A stretch of DNA of 64,000 nucleotides from Axinella damicornis (Eukaryota > Porifera > Demospongiae > Axinellida > Axinellidae): the NCBI GenBank assembly GCA_963931865.1, contig OZ007517.1, positions 4,973,707 to 5,037,706 of the forward strand, read 5' to 3'. Positions within the stretch are counted from its first letter, which is position 1, and every line of letters begins with the position of its first letter. The position numbers were made by a program, and so were the translations under genes. The notes below the pieces were generated by a model that was not told where the DNA came from, did not search any database, and worked only from the letters and a program-made list of their open reading frames with translations. Shown piece by piece: positions 1 to 10,300 of the stretch.

Positions 1-1884
1 TGTGCCAGCCCCGTGGGGGTGGGGCAGTCCCTGTAGGGGCGTGGCCGGCCCATTGGGGGCTGGGCTGGGCCCGAGGAGGCTGGACCGGTCTTGTGGGGCA
101 GTGGCCGGCCCGTGGGGGCGTGGCCGGCCCCGTGGGGGTATGGCCGCTCGAGTGGGGGCTGGGCAAGCCGATTTGGGGCGGGGCCGGCCCCGTAGGGGCG
201 TGGCCGGATTTGTGGGGGCGTGACCGGCCCTGTGGGTTCGTGGCCGGCCCCATGGGGACGAGGCCGGCCCCGTGGGGGCGTGGCCGGCCAGTGGGGGCTG
301 GGACGGCACCGTGGGGGCGGGGCAGGGCCCGTAGGGGCGTGCCCGGCCCAGTGGGGGCTGAGCCGGCCCCGTGGGGGCGGGGCCGGCCCGGCCCCGTGGG
401 GCCGTAGCCGGCCCCGTGGGGGGCCTGGCCAACCCCGTGGGGTCCTGGCCGGCTGCGTGGGGGCTTGGCCGGCCCCGTGGGGTCCTGGCCGGCCCCGTGG
501 GGGCGTGGCCGGCCCCGTGGGGGCGTGACCGGCCCCGTGGGGTCGTGGCTGGCCCCGTGGGGGCGTGGCCGACCCCGTGGGGGCCTGGCCGGCCATGTGT
601 GGACCTGGCCAACCCCGCGGGGACCTGGCCGGCCCCGTGGGGGCCTCACCGGCCCAGTGGGGGCGTGTCCGGCCCTGTGGGGGCGTGGCCGGCCCTGTGG
701 GGGCGTGGGCGGCCCCGTGGTGGCGTGGCCAATCCCGTGGGGGCCTGTCCGTCCCCGTGGGGGACTGGCCAACCCCGTGGGGGCCTGGCCGGCCCCATGG
801 GGGCCTGGCCGCCCCGTGGGGGCTTGACATGCCCCGTGGGGGCGTGGCAGGTCCCGTGGGGGCGTGGCCGGCCCCGTGGGGGCGTGGCGGGGTCCGTGGG
901 GGCCTGGCCAGCCCCGTGGGGGCTTGGAGTGCCCCGTGGGGGCGTGGCAGGCCCCGTGGGGGCGTGGCAGGCCCCGTGGGGGCGTGGTCGGCCTCGTGCG
1001 GGCGTGTTCGGCCCCGTGGGAGTTTGGCCGGACACATGGGGGCGTGACCGGCCCGTGGGGGGTTGGCTGGCCCCGTGGTGGCGTCGCCGGCCCCGTGGGG
1101 GCGTGGCCAGCCCCGTGCGGGAGGTGCCGGCCCCGTGGGGGTGGCTCCGGCCCCGTGGGGGCGTGGCAGTCTCCGTGGGGGCGTAGCCAGCCCCGTGGGG
1201 GCGTGGTCGGCCCCGTGGGGGCGAGGCCGGCCCCGTTGGGACGTTGTCGGCCAAGTGGGGGCTGTGCCAGCCCCGTGGGGGCGGGGCAGTCCCTGTAGGG
1301 GCGTGGCCAGCCCATTGGGGGCTGGGCTGGCCCCGAGGGGGCTGGGCCGGCCTTGTGGGGCAGTGGCCAGCCCGTGGGGGCGTGACCGGCCCCGTGGGGG
1401 TATGGCCGCCCGATTGGGGGCTGGGCAAGCCGCCTTGGGGCGGGGCCGGCCCCGTGGGGGCGTGGCCGGATCCGTGGTGGCGTGACCGGCCCCGTGGGTT
1501 CGTGGCCGGCCCCGTGGGAACGAGGCCGGCCCCGTGGGGGCGTGGCCGGCCAGTGGGTGCTTGGCCGGCACCGTGGGGGCGGGGCAGGCCCCGTAGGGGC
1601 GTGCCCGGCCCATAGGGGACTGAGCCGGCCTTGTGGGGGCGGGGCCGGCCCCGTGGGGGCGGGGCCGGCCCCGTGGGACCGTAGCCGTCCCCGTGGGGGG
1701 CCTGGCCAACCCCGTGGGGTCATGGCCGGCTCCGTGGGGCGTGGCCGGCCCCGTGGGGTCCTGGCCGGCCCCGTGGGGGCGTGACCGGCCCCGTGGGGTT
1801 GTGGCCGGCCCCGTGGGGGCGTGGCCGGCCCCGTGGGGGCGTGACCGGCCCCGTGGGGTCGTGGCCGGCCCCGTGGGGTCGTGG
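1..1884 (+). repeat. 20-bp satellite array, GCGTGG subfamily (left end)
   Basis: Tandem 20-bp units of the form GGGGCGTGGCCGGCCCCGTG, differing from the main array in having GCGTGG where most of the window has GCCTGG. Units are more diverged here than further in, with many substitutions and one- to several-base indels, as is usual at satellite margins. Positions 1 to about 560 are repeated at 1,263 to about 1,884, starting at an offset of 1,262 bp. Shared diagnostic variants include the CCCATTGGGGGCTGGGCTGG block (52 and 1,312) and the GGGTTCGTGG block (about 233 and 1,496). Open reading frames here are products of stop-free composition. The array continues to the left of the window. No gene is seen. 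Confidence 0.95.
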
Positions 1885-1898
1885 TGGGGGGCGACGGG

Positions 1899-1952
1899 TG
1901 GCCTAGTGGTTAAAGACTTGGGCTATTGACCAAAAGTCATGAGTTCGAGTCC
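1899..1952 (+). promoter_or_regulatory. Pol III internal promoter (A and B boxes) of the SINE
   Basis: Box A TGGCCTAGTGG fits the consensus TGGCNNAGTGG at every position. Box B AGTTCGAGTCC fits GGTTCGANTCC at 10 of 11 positions. The order and spacing are those of tRNA genes and tRNA-derived SINEs. Whether it is still transcribed cannot be told from sequence; the surrounding satellite may well be heterochromatic. Confidence 0.75.
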
Positions 1953-2130
1953 CACCAGTGGCAGGGTACTTTCTTTCCTTTAAGGTCCCACAAAACCGAA
2001 AAGGCATGTTGGCCAGGTTGTGGGTTATGGCTGCTGCCTATAGGGAGTCTCCCAGGAGTCTACTCAGCTCCACCCTAAAAAATGAGTAGGTGTGTTCTTG
2101 AAGGTGTTACACCTGAAACAGTTCACACCG

Positions 2131-2168
2131 CATCCTTCGGAGGGGATGTAAAGCCGTCGGTCCCGGGG
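2131..2168 (+). other. Possible conserved SINE body domain
   Basis: The block reads CATCCTTCGG at its start and continues with GGGGATGTAAAGCCGTCGG and TCCC. A similar core recurs in the central domain of tRNA-derived SINEs of several animal phyla. I recognise the pattern only in outline and cannot run a search, so the domain name stays provisional. A 6-bp-arm inverted repeat, AGGTGTTACACCT, lies just upstream at 2102-2114. Confidence 0.4.
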
Positions 2169-2260
2169 GACCTGGGTTCATAGGCTCTGCCTTCTCCAGG
2201 CCCTCGTTAGCAACCATTGTGGTAAACCCCTCAAGGGGTAGTCAAGTCCAAGACCATTTT

Positions 2261-4300
2261 GGCCGGCCCCGTGGGCGCTTGGCCGACCCTAAGGGGCCTG
2301 GCCGGCCCCGTGGGGGACTGGCCAACCCCGTGGGGGCCTGGCCGGCACCGCTTGGGGCCTGGCCGGCACCGTTGGGGCCTGGCCGGCCCCGTGGGAACCT
2401 GGCCGGCCCCGTGGGGGCTTGGCCGACCCCGTTGGGGCCTGGACGGCCCCGCTTGGGGCCTGGCCGGCCCCGTGGGAGCCTGGCCGGCCCCGTGGGGGCC
2501 TGGCCGGCCCCGTGGGGGCCTGGCCGGCATCGCTTGGGGCCTGGCCGGCCACGTGGGGGCCTGGCCGGATCCGTGGGAGCCTGGCCGGCCCGGCTTGGGG
2601 CCTGGCCGGCCCCGTGGGGGCCTGGCCGGCCCCATGGGGGCCTCGCCGGCCCCGCTTGGGGCCTGGCCGGCCCCGTGGGTGCCTGGCCGGCACCGTGGGG
2701 GCCTGTCCGGCCCCGTGGTGGCCTGGCCGGCCCCGTGGGGGCCTGGCCGGCCCCGCACGGGGCATGGCCGGACCCGTGGGTGCCTGGCCGGCCCCGCTTG
2801 GGGCCTGGCCGGCCCAGTGGGTGCCTGGCCGGCCCCGTGGGGGCCTGGCCTGCCCCGTGGTGGCCTGGCCGGCCCCGCATGGGGCCTGGCTGGCCCCGTG
2901 GGGACCTGGCCGGCCCCGCTTTGGGCCTGGCCGGCCCCGTGGGGGACTGGCCGGCCCCGTGGGGGCCTGGCCGGCTCCGAGGAGGCCAGGCCGGCCCAGC
3001 TTGGGGCCTGACAGGCCCCGTGGGGGCCTGGCCTGCCCCGTGGGGACCTGGCCGGCCCTGTGTGGGCCTGAACGGAATCGCTTTGGGCCTGGCCGGCCCC
3101 TTGGGGGCCTGGCCGGCCCCGTGGGGGCCTGGCCGGCCCCTCTTGGGGCCTGGCCGGCCACGTATGGGCCTGGCCAGCCCCGCTTGGGGCCTGGCCGGCC
3201 CCGTATGGGCCTGGCCGGCACCGCTTGGGGCCTGGCCGGCCCCGTGGGGGCCTGGCCGGCCCCGTGGGGGCCTGGCCGGCCCCGTGAGGTCCTTGCCGGC
3301 CCCGCTTGGGGCCTGGCCGCCCCCGTGGGGACCTGGCCGGCCCCGCATGGGGCCTGGCTGGCCCAGTGGGGGCCTGGCCAGCCCCGTGGGGGCCTGGCAG
3401 GCCCCGTGAGGGCCTGGCCGGCCTTAAGGGGGCGTGGCTGGGGCCGTGGAGTTTTGGCCGGCCCCGCTTGGGGCCTGGCCGGCCCCGTGGGGGCCTGGCA
3501 GGCCCCGCTGGGGGCCTGGCCGGCCCCGAGGTGTCCTGGCCGGTCCCGTGGAGGCCTGGCTGGCCTCGTGGGGGCCTCGGCGGCCCAACTTGGTGCCTGG
3601 CCTGCCCCGTGGGGGCCTTGCCGGCCCCGTGGGGGCCTGGCCGGCCCCGTGTGAGCCTGGCCGGCCCCGCTTGGGGCCTGGCAGGCACCGTGAGGGCCTG
3701 GCCGGCCACAAGGGGGCCTGGCTGGGACCGTGGAGGCCCTGCCGGCCCCGCTTGGGGCCTGGCCGGCCCTGCTTGGGGCCTGGCCGGCCCCGTGGGGGCC
3801 TGGCCGGCTCCGTGGGGGCCTGGCCGGCCCCATGGGGGCTGGCCGGCACCACTTGGGGTTGGCCGGCCCCGTGGGGGCCTGGCCGGCCCGGTGAGGGCCT
3901 GGCCGGCCCCGCTTTGGGCCTGGCCGGCCCCGTGGGGGCCTGGCCGGCCCCGTGGAGGCCATGCCGGCCCCGTGGGAGCCTGGCCGGCCCCGCTTGGGGC
4001 CTGGCAAGCCCCGTGAGGGCCTGGCCGGCTCCAAGGGGGCGTGTCCGGGGCCGTGGAGGCCTGGCCGGCCCCGCTTGGCGCCTGGCCGGCCCCGCTTGGG
4101 GCCTGGCCGGCCCCGTGGGGGCCTGTCCGGCCCCGTGGGGGACTGGCCGGCCCCGTGGGGGCCTGGCAGGCCCCGCTTGGGGCCTGGCCGGCCCCGTGGG
4201 GTCCTGTCCGGTCCCGTGGAGGCCTGGCTGGCCCAGAAGGGGCCTGGCCGGCCCCGCTTGGGGCCTGGCCTGCTCCGTGGGGGACTTGCCGGCCCCGTGG
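2261..4300 (+). repeat. 20/21-bp satellite array, CGCTTGGGG subfamily
   Basis: The array resumes directly after the SINE in the GCCTGG form. It is mixed with a longer variant in which CCCCGTGGGGG becomes CCCCGCTTGGGG, making a 21-bp unit. The longer units recur irregularly, often every two to four copies (for example at 2,350, 2,450, 2,531, 2,593, 2,653), so register drifts more than elsewhere. A block near 3,420-3,470 with AAGGGGGCGTGGCTGGGGCC reappears in altered form near 3,710 and 4,030, roughly 300 bp apart, which indicates small higher-order duplications. No gene is seen. Confidence 0.93.
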
Positions 4301-7300
4301 GGGCCTGGCCTGTCCGGTGGGGGACTGGCCGGCCCGGTGGGGGCCTGGCCGGCCCGGTGGGGGCCTGGCCGGCCCGGTGGGGGCCTGGCCGGCCCCGTCG
4401 GGGCCTGGCCGGCCCCGTGGGGGCCTGGCCGGCCCGGTGGGGGCCTGGCCGGCCCGATGGGGGCCTTGCCGGCCCCGTGGGGGCCTGGCCGGACCCGTGG
4501 GGGCCTGGCCGGCCCCGTCGGGGCCTGGCCGGCCCCTTAGAGGCCTGGCCGGCCTCGTGGGGGCCTGGCCGGCCCGGTTGGGTCCTTGCCGGCCCCGTGG
4601 GGTCCTGGCCGGCCCCGTGGGGGCCTGGCCGGCCCGGTGGGGGTCTGGCCGGCCCCGTGGGGGCCTGGCCGGCCCGGTGGGGGGCTGGTTGGCCCCGTGG
4701 GGGCCTGGCCGGCCCGGTGGGGGGCTGGCCGGCCCCGTGGGGTCCTGTCCGGCCCGGTGGGGGGCTGGACGGCCCCGTGGAGGCCTGGCCAGCCCCGTGG
4801 GGGACTGGCCGGCCCGGTGGGGGCCTTGCCGGCCCGGTGGGGGCCTGGCCGGCCCGGTGGGGGCCTGGCCGGCCCGGTGGGGGCCTGGCCGGCCCCGTGG
4901 GGGCCTGGCCGGCCCGGTGGGGGCCTGGCCGGCCCGGTGGGGGCCTGGCCGGACCGTTGGGGGCCTGGCCGGCCCGTTGGGGACCCGACCGGCCCCGAGG
5001 GGGCCTGGCCGGCCCGGTGGGGGTCTTGCCCGCCCGGTGGGGGCCTGGCCGGCCCCGTGGGGGCCTGGCCGGCCCGGTGGGGACCTGGCCGGCCCCGTGG
5101 GGGCATGGCCGGCCCGGTGGGGGCCTGGCCGGCCCCGTGGGGGCCTGGCCGGCCCGGTGGGGGCCTGGCCGGCCCCGTGGGGGCCTGGCCGGCCCCGTGG
5201 GGGCCTGGCCGGCCCCGTGGGGGTCTGGCCGGCCCAGTGGGGGCCTTGCCAGCCCCGTGGGGGCCTGGCCGGCCCGGTGGGGGCCTGGCCGGCCCGGTGG
5301 GAGCCTGGCCGGCCCGGTGGGGGCCTGGCCGGCCCCGTGGGGGCCTTGGCCGGCCCCGTGGGGGCCTGGCCGGCCCCGTGGGGGACTGGCCGGCCCGGAT
5401 GGGGCCTGGCCGGCCCCGTGGGGGCCTGGCCGGCCCCGTGGGGGCCTGGCCGGACAGTTGGGGGCCTGGCCGGCCCGGTGGGGGCCTGGCCGGCCCCGTG
5501 GGGGCATGGCCGGCCCCGTGGGGGCCTGGCCGGCCCGGTGGGGGCCTTGCCGGCCCCGTGGGGGCCTGGCCGGCCCGGGTGGGGCCTGGCCGACCCGGTG
5601 GGGGCCTGGCCGGCCCGGTGGGGGCCTGGCCGGCCCCGTGGGGGCCTGGCCGGCCCGGTGGGGGCCTTGCCGGCCCCGTGGGGGCCTGGCCGGCCCCGTG
5701 GGGGCCTTACCGGCCCGGTGGGGGCCTGGCCGGCCCCGTGGGGGCCTTACCGGCCCGGTGGGGGCCTGGCCAACCCCGTGGGGGCCTGGCCGGCCCGGTG
5801 GGGGCCTGGCCGGCCCGGTGGGGGCCTGGCCGGCCCCGTGGGGGCCTGGCCGGCCCGGTGGGGGCCTGGCCGGGCACGTGGGGGCCTGGCCGGCCCGGTG
5901 GGGGCCTGGCCAACCCCGTGGGGGCCTGGCCGGCCCGGTGGGGGCCTGGCCGGCCCGGTGGGGGCCTGGCCGGCCCGGTGGGGGGCTGTCCGGCCCCGTC
6001 GGGGCCTGACTGGCCCGGTGGGGGGCTGGCCGGCCCCGTGGGGGCCTGACCGGCCCCGTTGGGGCCTGGCCGGCCCGGTGAGGTCCTTGCCGGCCCCGTG
6101 GGGTCCTGGCCGGCCCCGTGGGGGCCTGGCCGGCCCGGTGGAGTCTTGGCCGGCCTCGTGGGGGCCTGGCCAGCCCGGTGGGGGCCTGGCCGGCCCAGTG
6201 GGTGCCTGGCTGGCCCGGTGGGGGCCTGGCCGGCCCCGTGGGGGCCTGGCCGGTCCGGTGGGGGCCTGGCCGGCCCCGTGGGGGCCTGGCCGGCCCGGTG
6301 GGGGCCTGGCCGGCCCCGTGGGGGCCTGGCCGGCCCCGTGGGGGCCTGACCGGCCCGGTGGGGGACTGGCCGGCCTCGTGAAGGCCTGGCCGGCCCGGTG
6401 GGGGGCTGGCCGGCCCCGTGGGGGCCTGGCCGGCACCGTGGGGGCCTGGCCGGCTCGGTGAAGGCCTGGCCGGCCCCGTGGGGGCCTGGCCGGCCCGGTG
6501 GGGGGCTGGCCGGCCCCGTGGGGGCCTGGCCGGCCCGGTGGGGGGCTGGCCGGCCCCGTGGGGGCCTGGCCGGCCCGGTGGGGGGCTGGCCGGCCCCGTT
6601 GGGGCCTGGCCGGCCCCGTGGAGGGATGGCCGGCCCCGTGGGGGCCTGGCCGGCCCGGTGGGGGGCTGGCCGGCCCCGTGGGGGCCTGGCCGGCCCGGTG
6701 GGGGGCTGAACGGCCCCGTGGGGGCCTTGCCGGCCCGGTGGGGGGCTGGCCTGCCCCGTGGGGGCCTGGCCGGCCCGGTGGGGGGTTGGCCGGCCCCGTG
6801 GGGGCCTGGCCGGCCCGGTGGGGGGCTGGCCGGCCCCGTGGGGGCCTGGCCGGCCCGGTGGGAGGCTGGCCGACCCCGTGGGGGCCTGTCCGGCCCGGTG
6901 GGGGGCTGGACGGCCCCGTGGAGGCCTGGCCGGCCCCGTGGGGGCCTGGCCGGCCCGGTGGGGGCCTTGCCGGCCCGGTGGGGGCCTGGCCGGCCCGGTG
7001 GGGGCCTGGCCGGCCCGGTGGGGGCCTGGCCGGCCCCGTGGGGGCCTGGCCGGCCCGGTGGGGGCCTGGCCGGACCGTTGGGGTCCTGGCCGGCCCGGTG
7101 GGGACCCAAGCGGCCCCGTGGGGGCCTGGCCGGCCCGGTGGGGGTCTTGCCGGCCCGGTGGGGGCCTGGCCGGCCCCGTGGGGGCCTGGCCGGCCCGGTG
7201 GGGGCCTGGCCGGCCCCGTGGGGGCCTGGCCGGCCCCGTGGGGGCCTGGCCGGCCCGGTGGGGGCCTGGCCGGCCCCGTGGGGGCCTGGCCGGCCAGGTG

Positions 7301-10300
7301 GGGGCCTGGCCGGCCCCGTGGGGGCCTGGCCGGCCCGGTGGGGGCCTGGCCGGCCCGGTGGGGGCTTGGCCGGACCGTTGGGGGCCTGGCCGGCCCGGTG
7401 GGGACCCGACCGGCCCCGTGGGGGCCTGGCCGGTCCGGTGGGGGTCTTGCCGGCCCGGTGGGGGCCCGGCCGGCACCGTGAGGGCCTGGCCGGCCCAATG
7501 GGGGCCTGGCCGGCCTAGTGGGGGCCTTGCCGGCCCGGTGGGGGCGTGGCCGGCCCCGTGGGGGCCTGGCCGGCCCGGTGGGGGCCTGGCCGGCCCCGTT
7601 GGGGCCTGGCCGGCCCGGTGGGGGCCTGGCCGGCCACGTGGGTGTCGGGCCGGCCCAGTGGGGGCCTTGCCAGCCCCGTGGGGGCCTGGCCGGCCCGGTG
7701 GCGGCCTGGCCGGCCCGGTGGGGGCCTGGCCAGCCCGGTGGGGGCCTGGCCGGCCCTGTGGGGGCCTTGGCCGGCCCCGTGGGGGCCTTTCCGGCTCCGT
7801 GGGGGCCTGGCCGGCCCCGTGGGGGCCTGACCGGCCCGGTTGGGGCCTGGCCGGCCCCGTGGGGGCCTGGCCGGCCCCGTGTGGGCTTGGCCGGACCGTT
7901 GGGGGCCTGGCCGGCCCCGTGGGGGCCTGGCCGGCCCCGTGGGGGCCTTACCGGCCCGGTGGGGGCCTGGCCGGCCCCGTGGGGGCCTGGCCGGCCCGGT
8001 GGGGGCCTGGCCGGATTGTTGGGGGCCTGGCCGGCCCGGTGGGGACCCGACCGGTCCCGTGGGGGCCTGGCCGGCCCGGTGGAGGTCTTGCCGGCCCGGT
8101 GGGGGCCTGGCCGGCCCCGTGGGGGCCTGGCCGGCCCGGTGGGGGCCTGGCCGGCCCCGTGGGGGCCTGGCCGGCCCGGGTGGGGGCCTGGCTGGCCCCG
8201 TGGGGGCCTGGCCGGCCCGGTGGGGGCCTGGCCGGCCCCGTGGGGGTCTGGCCGGCCCAGTGGGGGCCTTGCCAGCCCCGTGGGGGCCTGGCCGGCCCGG
8301 TGGGGGCCTGGCCGGCCTTGTGGGGGCCTGGCCGGCCCGGTTGGGGCCTGGCCGGCCTTGTGGGGGCCTGGCCGGCCCCGTGGGGGCCTGGCCGGACCGT
8401 TGGGGGCCTGGCCGGCCCGGTGGGGGCCTGGCCGGCCCCGTGGGGGAATGTCCGGCCCCGTGGGGGCCTGGCCGGCCCGGTGGGGGCCTTGCCGGCCCCG
8501 TGGGGGCCTGGCCGGCCCGGTGGGGGCCTGGCCGGCCCGGTGGGGGCCTGGCCGGCCCGGTGGGGGCCTGGCCGGCCCGGTGGGGGCCTGGCCGGCCCCG
8601 TGGGGGCCTGGCCGGCCCGGTGGGGGCCTGGCCGGCCCCGTGGGGGCCTGGCCGGCCCGGTGGGGGCCTGGCCGGCCCGGTTGGGGCCTGGCCGGCCCCG
8701 TGGGGGCCTGGCCGGCCCGGTGGGGGCATGGCCGGCCACGTGGGGGCCTGGCCGGCCTGGTGGGGGCCTGGCCGCCCCCGTGGGGGCCTGGCCGGCCTGG
8801 TGGGGGCCTGGCCGGCCCGGTGGGGGCCTGGCCGGCCCGGTGGGGGCCTTGCCGGCCCCGTGGGGGCCTGTCCGGCCCGGTGGGGGCCTGGCCGGCCCCG
8901 TCGGGGCCTGGCCGGCCCGGTGGGGGCCTTGCCGGCCCCGTGGGGGCCTGGCCGGCCCCGTGGGGTCCTGGCCGGCCCAGTGGGGGCCTGGCCGGCCCCG
9001 TGGGGTCCAGGCCGTCCCGGTGGGGGCCTGGCCGGCCCCGTGGGGGCCTGGCCGGCCCGGTGGGGGCCTGGCCGGCCCCGTGGAGGCCTGGCCGGCCCGG
9101 TGGGGGCCTAGCCGGCCCCGTGGGGGCCTGGCCGGCCCGGTGGGGGCCTGGCCGGCCCCGTGGGGGCCTGACCGGCCCGTGGGGGCCTGGTCGGCCCGGT
9201 GGGGGCCTGGCCGACCCGGTGGGGGTTTGGCCGGCCCGTTGGGGGCCTTGCCGGCCCCGTGGGGGCCTGGCCGGCCCCGTGGAGGCCTGGCCGGCCCGGT
9301 GGGGGCCTGGCCGGCCCCGTGGGGGCCTGGCCGGCCCGGTGGGGGCCTGGCCGGCCCGGTGGGGGCCTGGCCGGCCCCGTGGGGGCCTGGCCGGCCCGGT
9401 GTGGGCCTGGCCGGCCCGTTTGGGGCCTGGCCGGCCCGGTGGGGGCCTGGCCGGCACCGTGGGGGCCTGGCCGGCCCCGTGGGGGCTTGGCCGGCCCGGT
9501 GGGGGCTTGGCCGGCCTTGTGGGGGCCTGGCCGGCCCGGTGGGGGGCTGGCCGGCCCCGTGGGGGCCTCGCCGGCCCGGTGGGGGGCTGGCCGGCCCCGT
9601 GGGGGCCTGGCTGGCCCCGTGGGGGCCTTGCCGGCCTCGTGGGGGCCTGGCCGGCCCCGTGGGGGACTGGCCGGCCCCGTGGGGGCCTGGCCGGCCTCGT
9701 GGGGGCCTGGCCGGCCACGTGGGGGCCTGGTCGGCCCCGTGGGAACCTGGCCCGACCAGTGGGGGCCTGGCCGGCCCCGTGGGGGCCTGGCCGGCCCGGT
9801 GGGGGCCTGGACGGCCCCGTGGGGGCATGGCCGGCCTGATGGGGGCCTGGCCGGCCCGGTGGGGGCCTGGCCTGCCCGGTGGGGGCCTGGCCGGCCCGGT
9901 GGGGGCCTGGCCGGCCCCGTGGGGGCCTGGCCGGCCCCGTGGGGGCCTGGCCGGCCCCGTGGGGGCCTGGCCGGACCCGTGGGGGCCTGTCTGGCCCCGT
10001 GGGGGCCTGGCCGGCCCGGTGGGGGCCTTGCCGGCCCCGTGGGGGCCTGACCGGCCCCGTGGGGGCCTGGTCGGCCCCGTGGGGGCCTGGTCGGCCCCGT
10101 GGGGGCCTGGCCGGCCCAGTGGGGGCCTGGCCAACCCCGTGGGGGCCTGGCCGGCCCGGTGGGGGCCTGGACGGCCCCGTGGGGGCATGGCCGGCCCGGT
10201 GGGGGCCTGGCCTTCCCGGTGGGGGCCTGGCCTGCCCGGTGGGGGCCTGGCCGGCCCGGTGGGGGCCTGGCCGGCCCGGTGGGGGCCTGGCCTGCCCGGT

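Larger units (their letters stand above)
1885..2260 (+). mobile_element. tRNA-derived SINE interrupting the array
   Basis: A non-satellite insert of about 376 bp. It opens with a tRNA-like head holding both RNA polymerase III internal promoter boxes: box A TGGCCTAGTGG at 1899-1909 and box B AGTTCGAGTCC at 1942-1952, 43 bp apart. The head folds only partly as a tRNA. The anticodon loop CTATTGA (1920-1926) has a flawed stem and the T-arm has mismatches, so it is a decayed tRNA-like promoter, not a working tRNA. The unrelated body, roughly 1,970-2,220, carries a GC-rich block at 2131-2168 with GATGTAAAGCCGTCGGTCCC. This resembles the conserved central domains of metazoan SINEs (Nin-DC-like), an attribution made from memory. 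There is no poly(A) tail and I could not define a target-site duplication. The satellite differs on the two sides (GCGTGG left, GCCTGG right). Confidence 0.75.

Noticed and set aside
1892..1965. A functional tRNA gene
   Set aside because: A and B boxes are good, but the anticodon and T stems have mismatches, the acceptor stem does not close, and the sequence runs into a SINE-like body.
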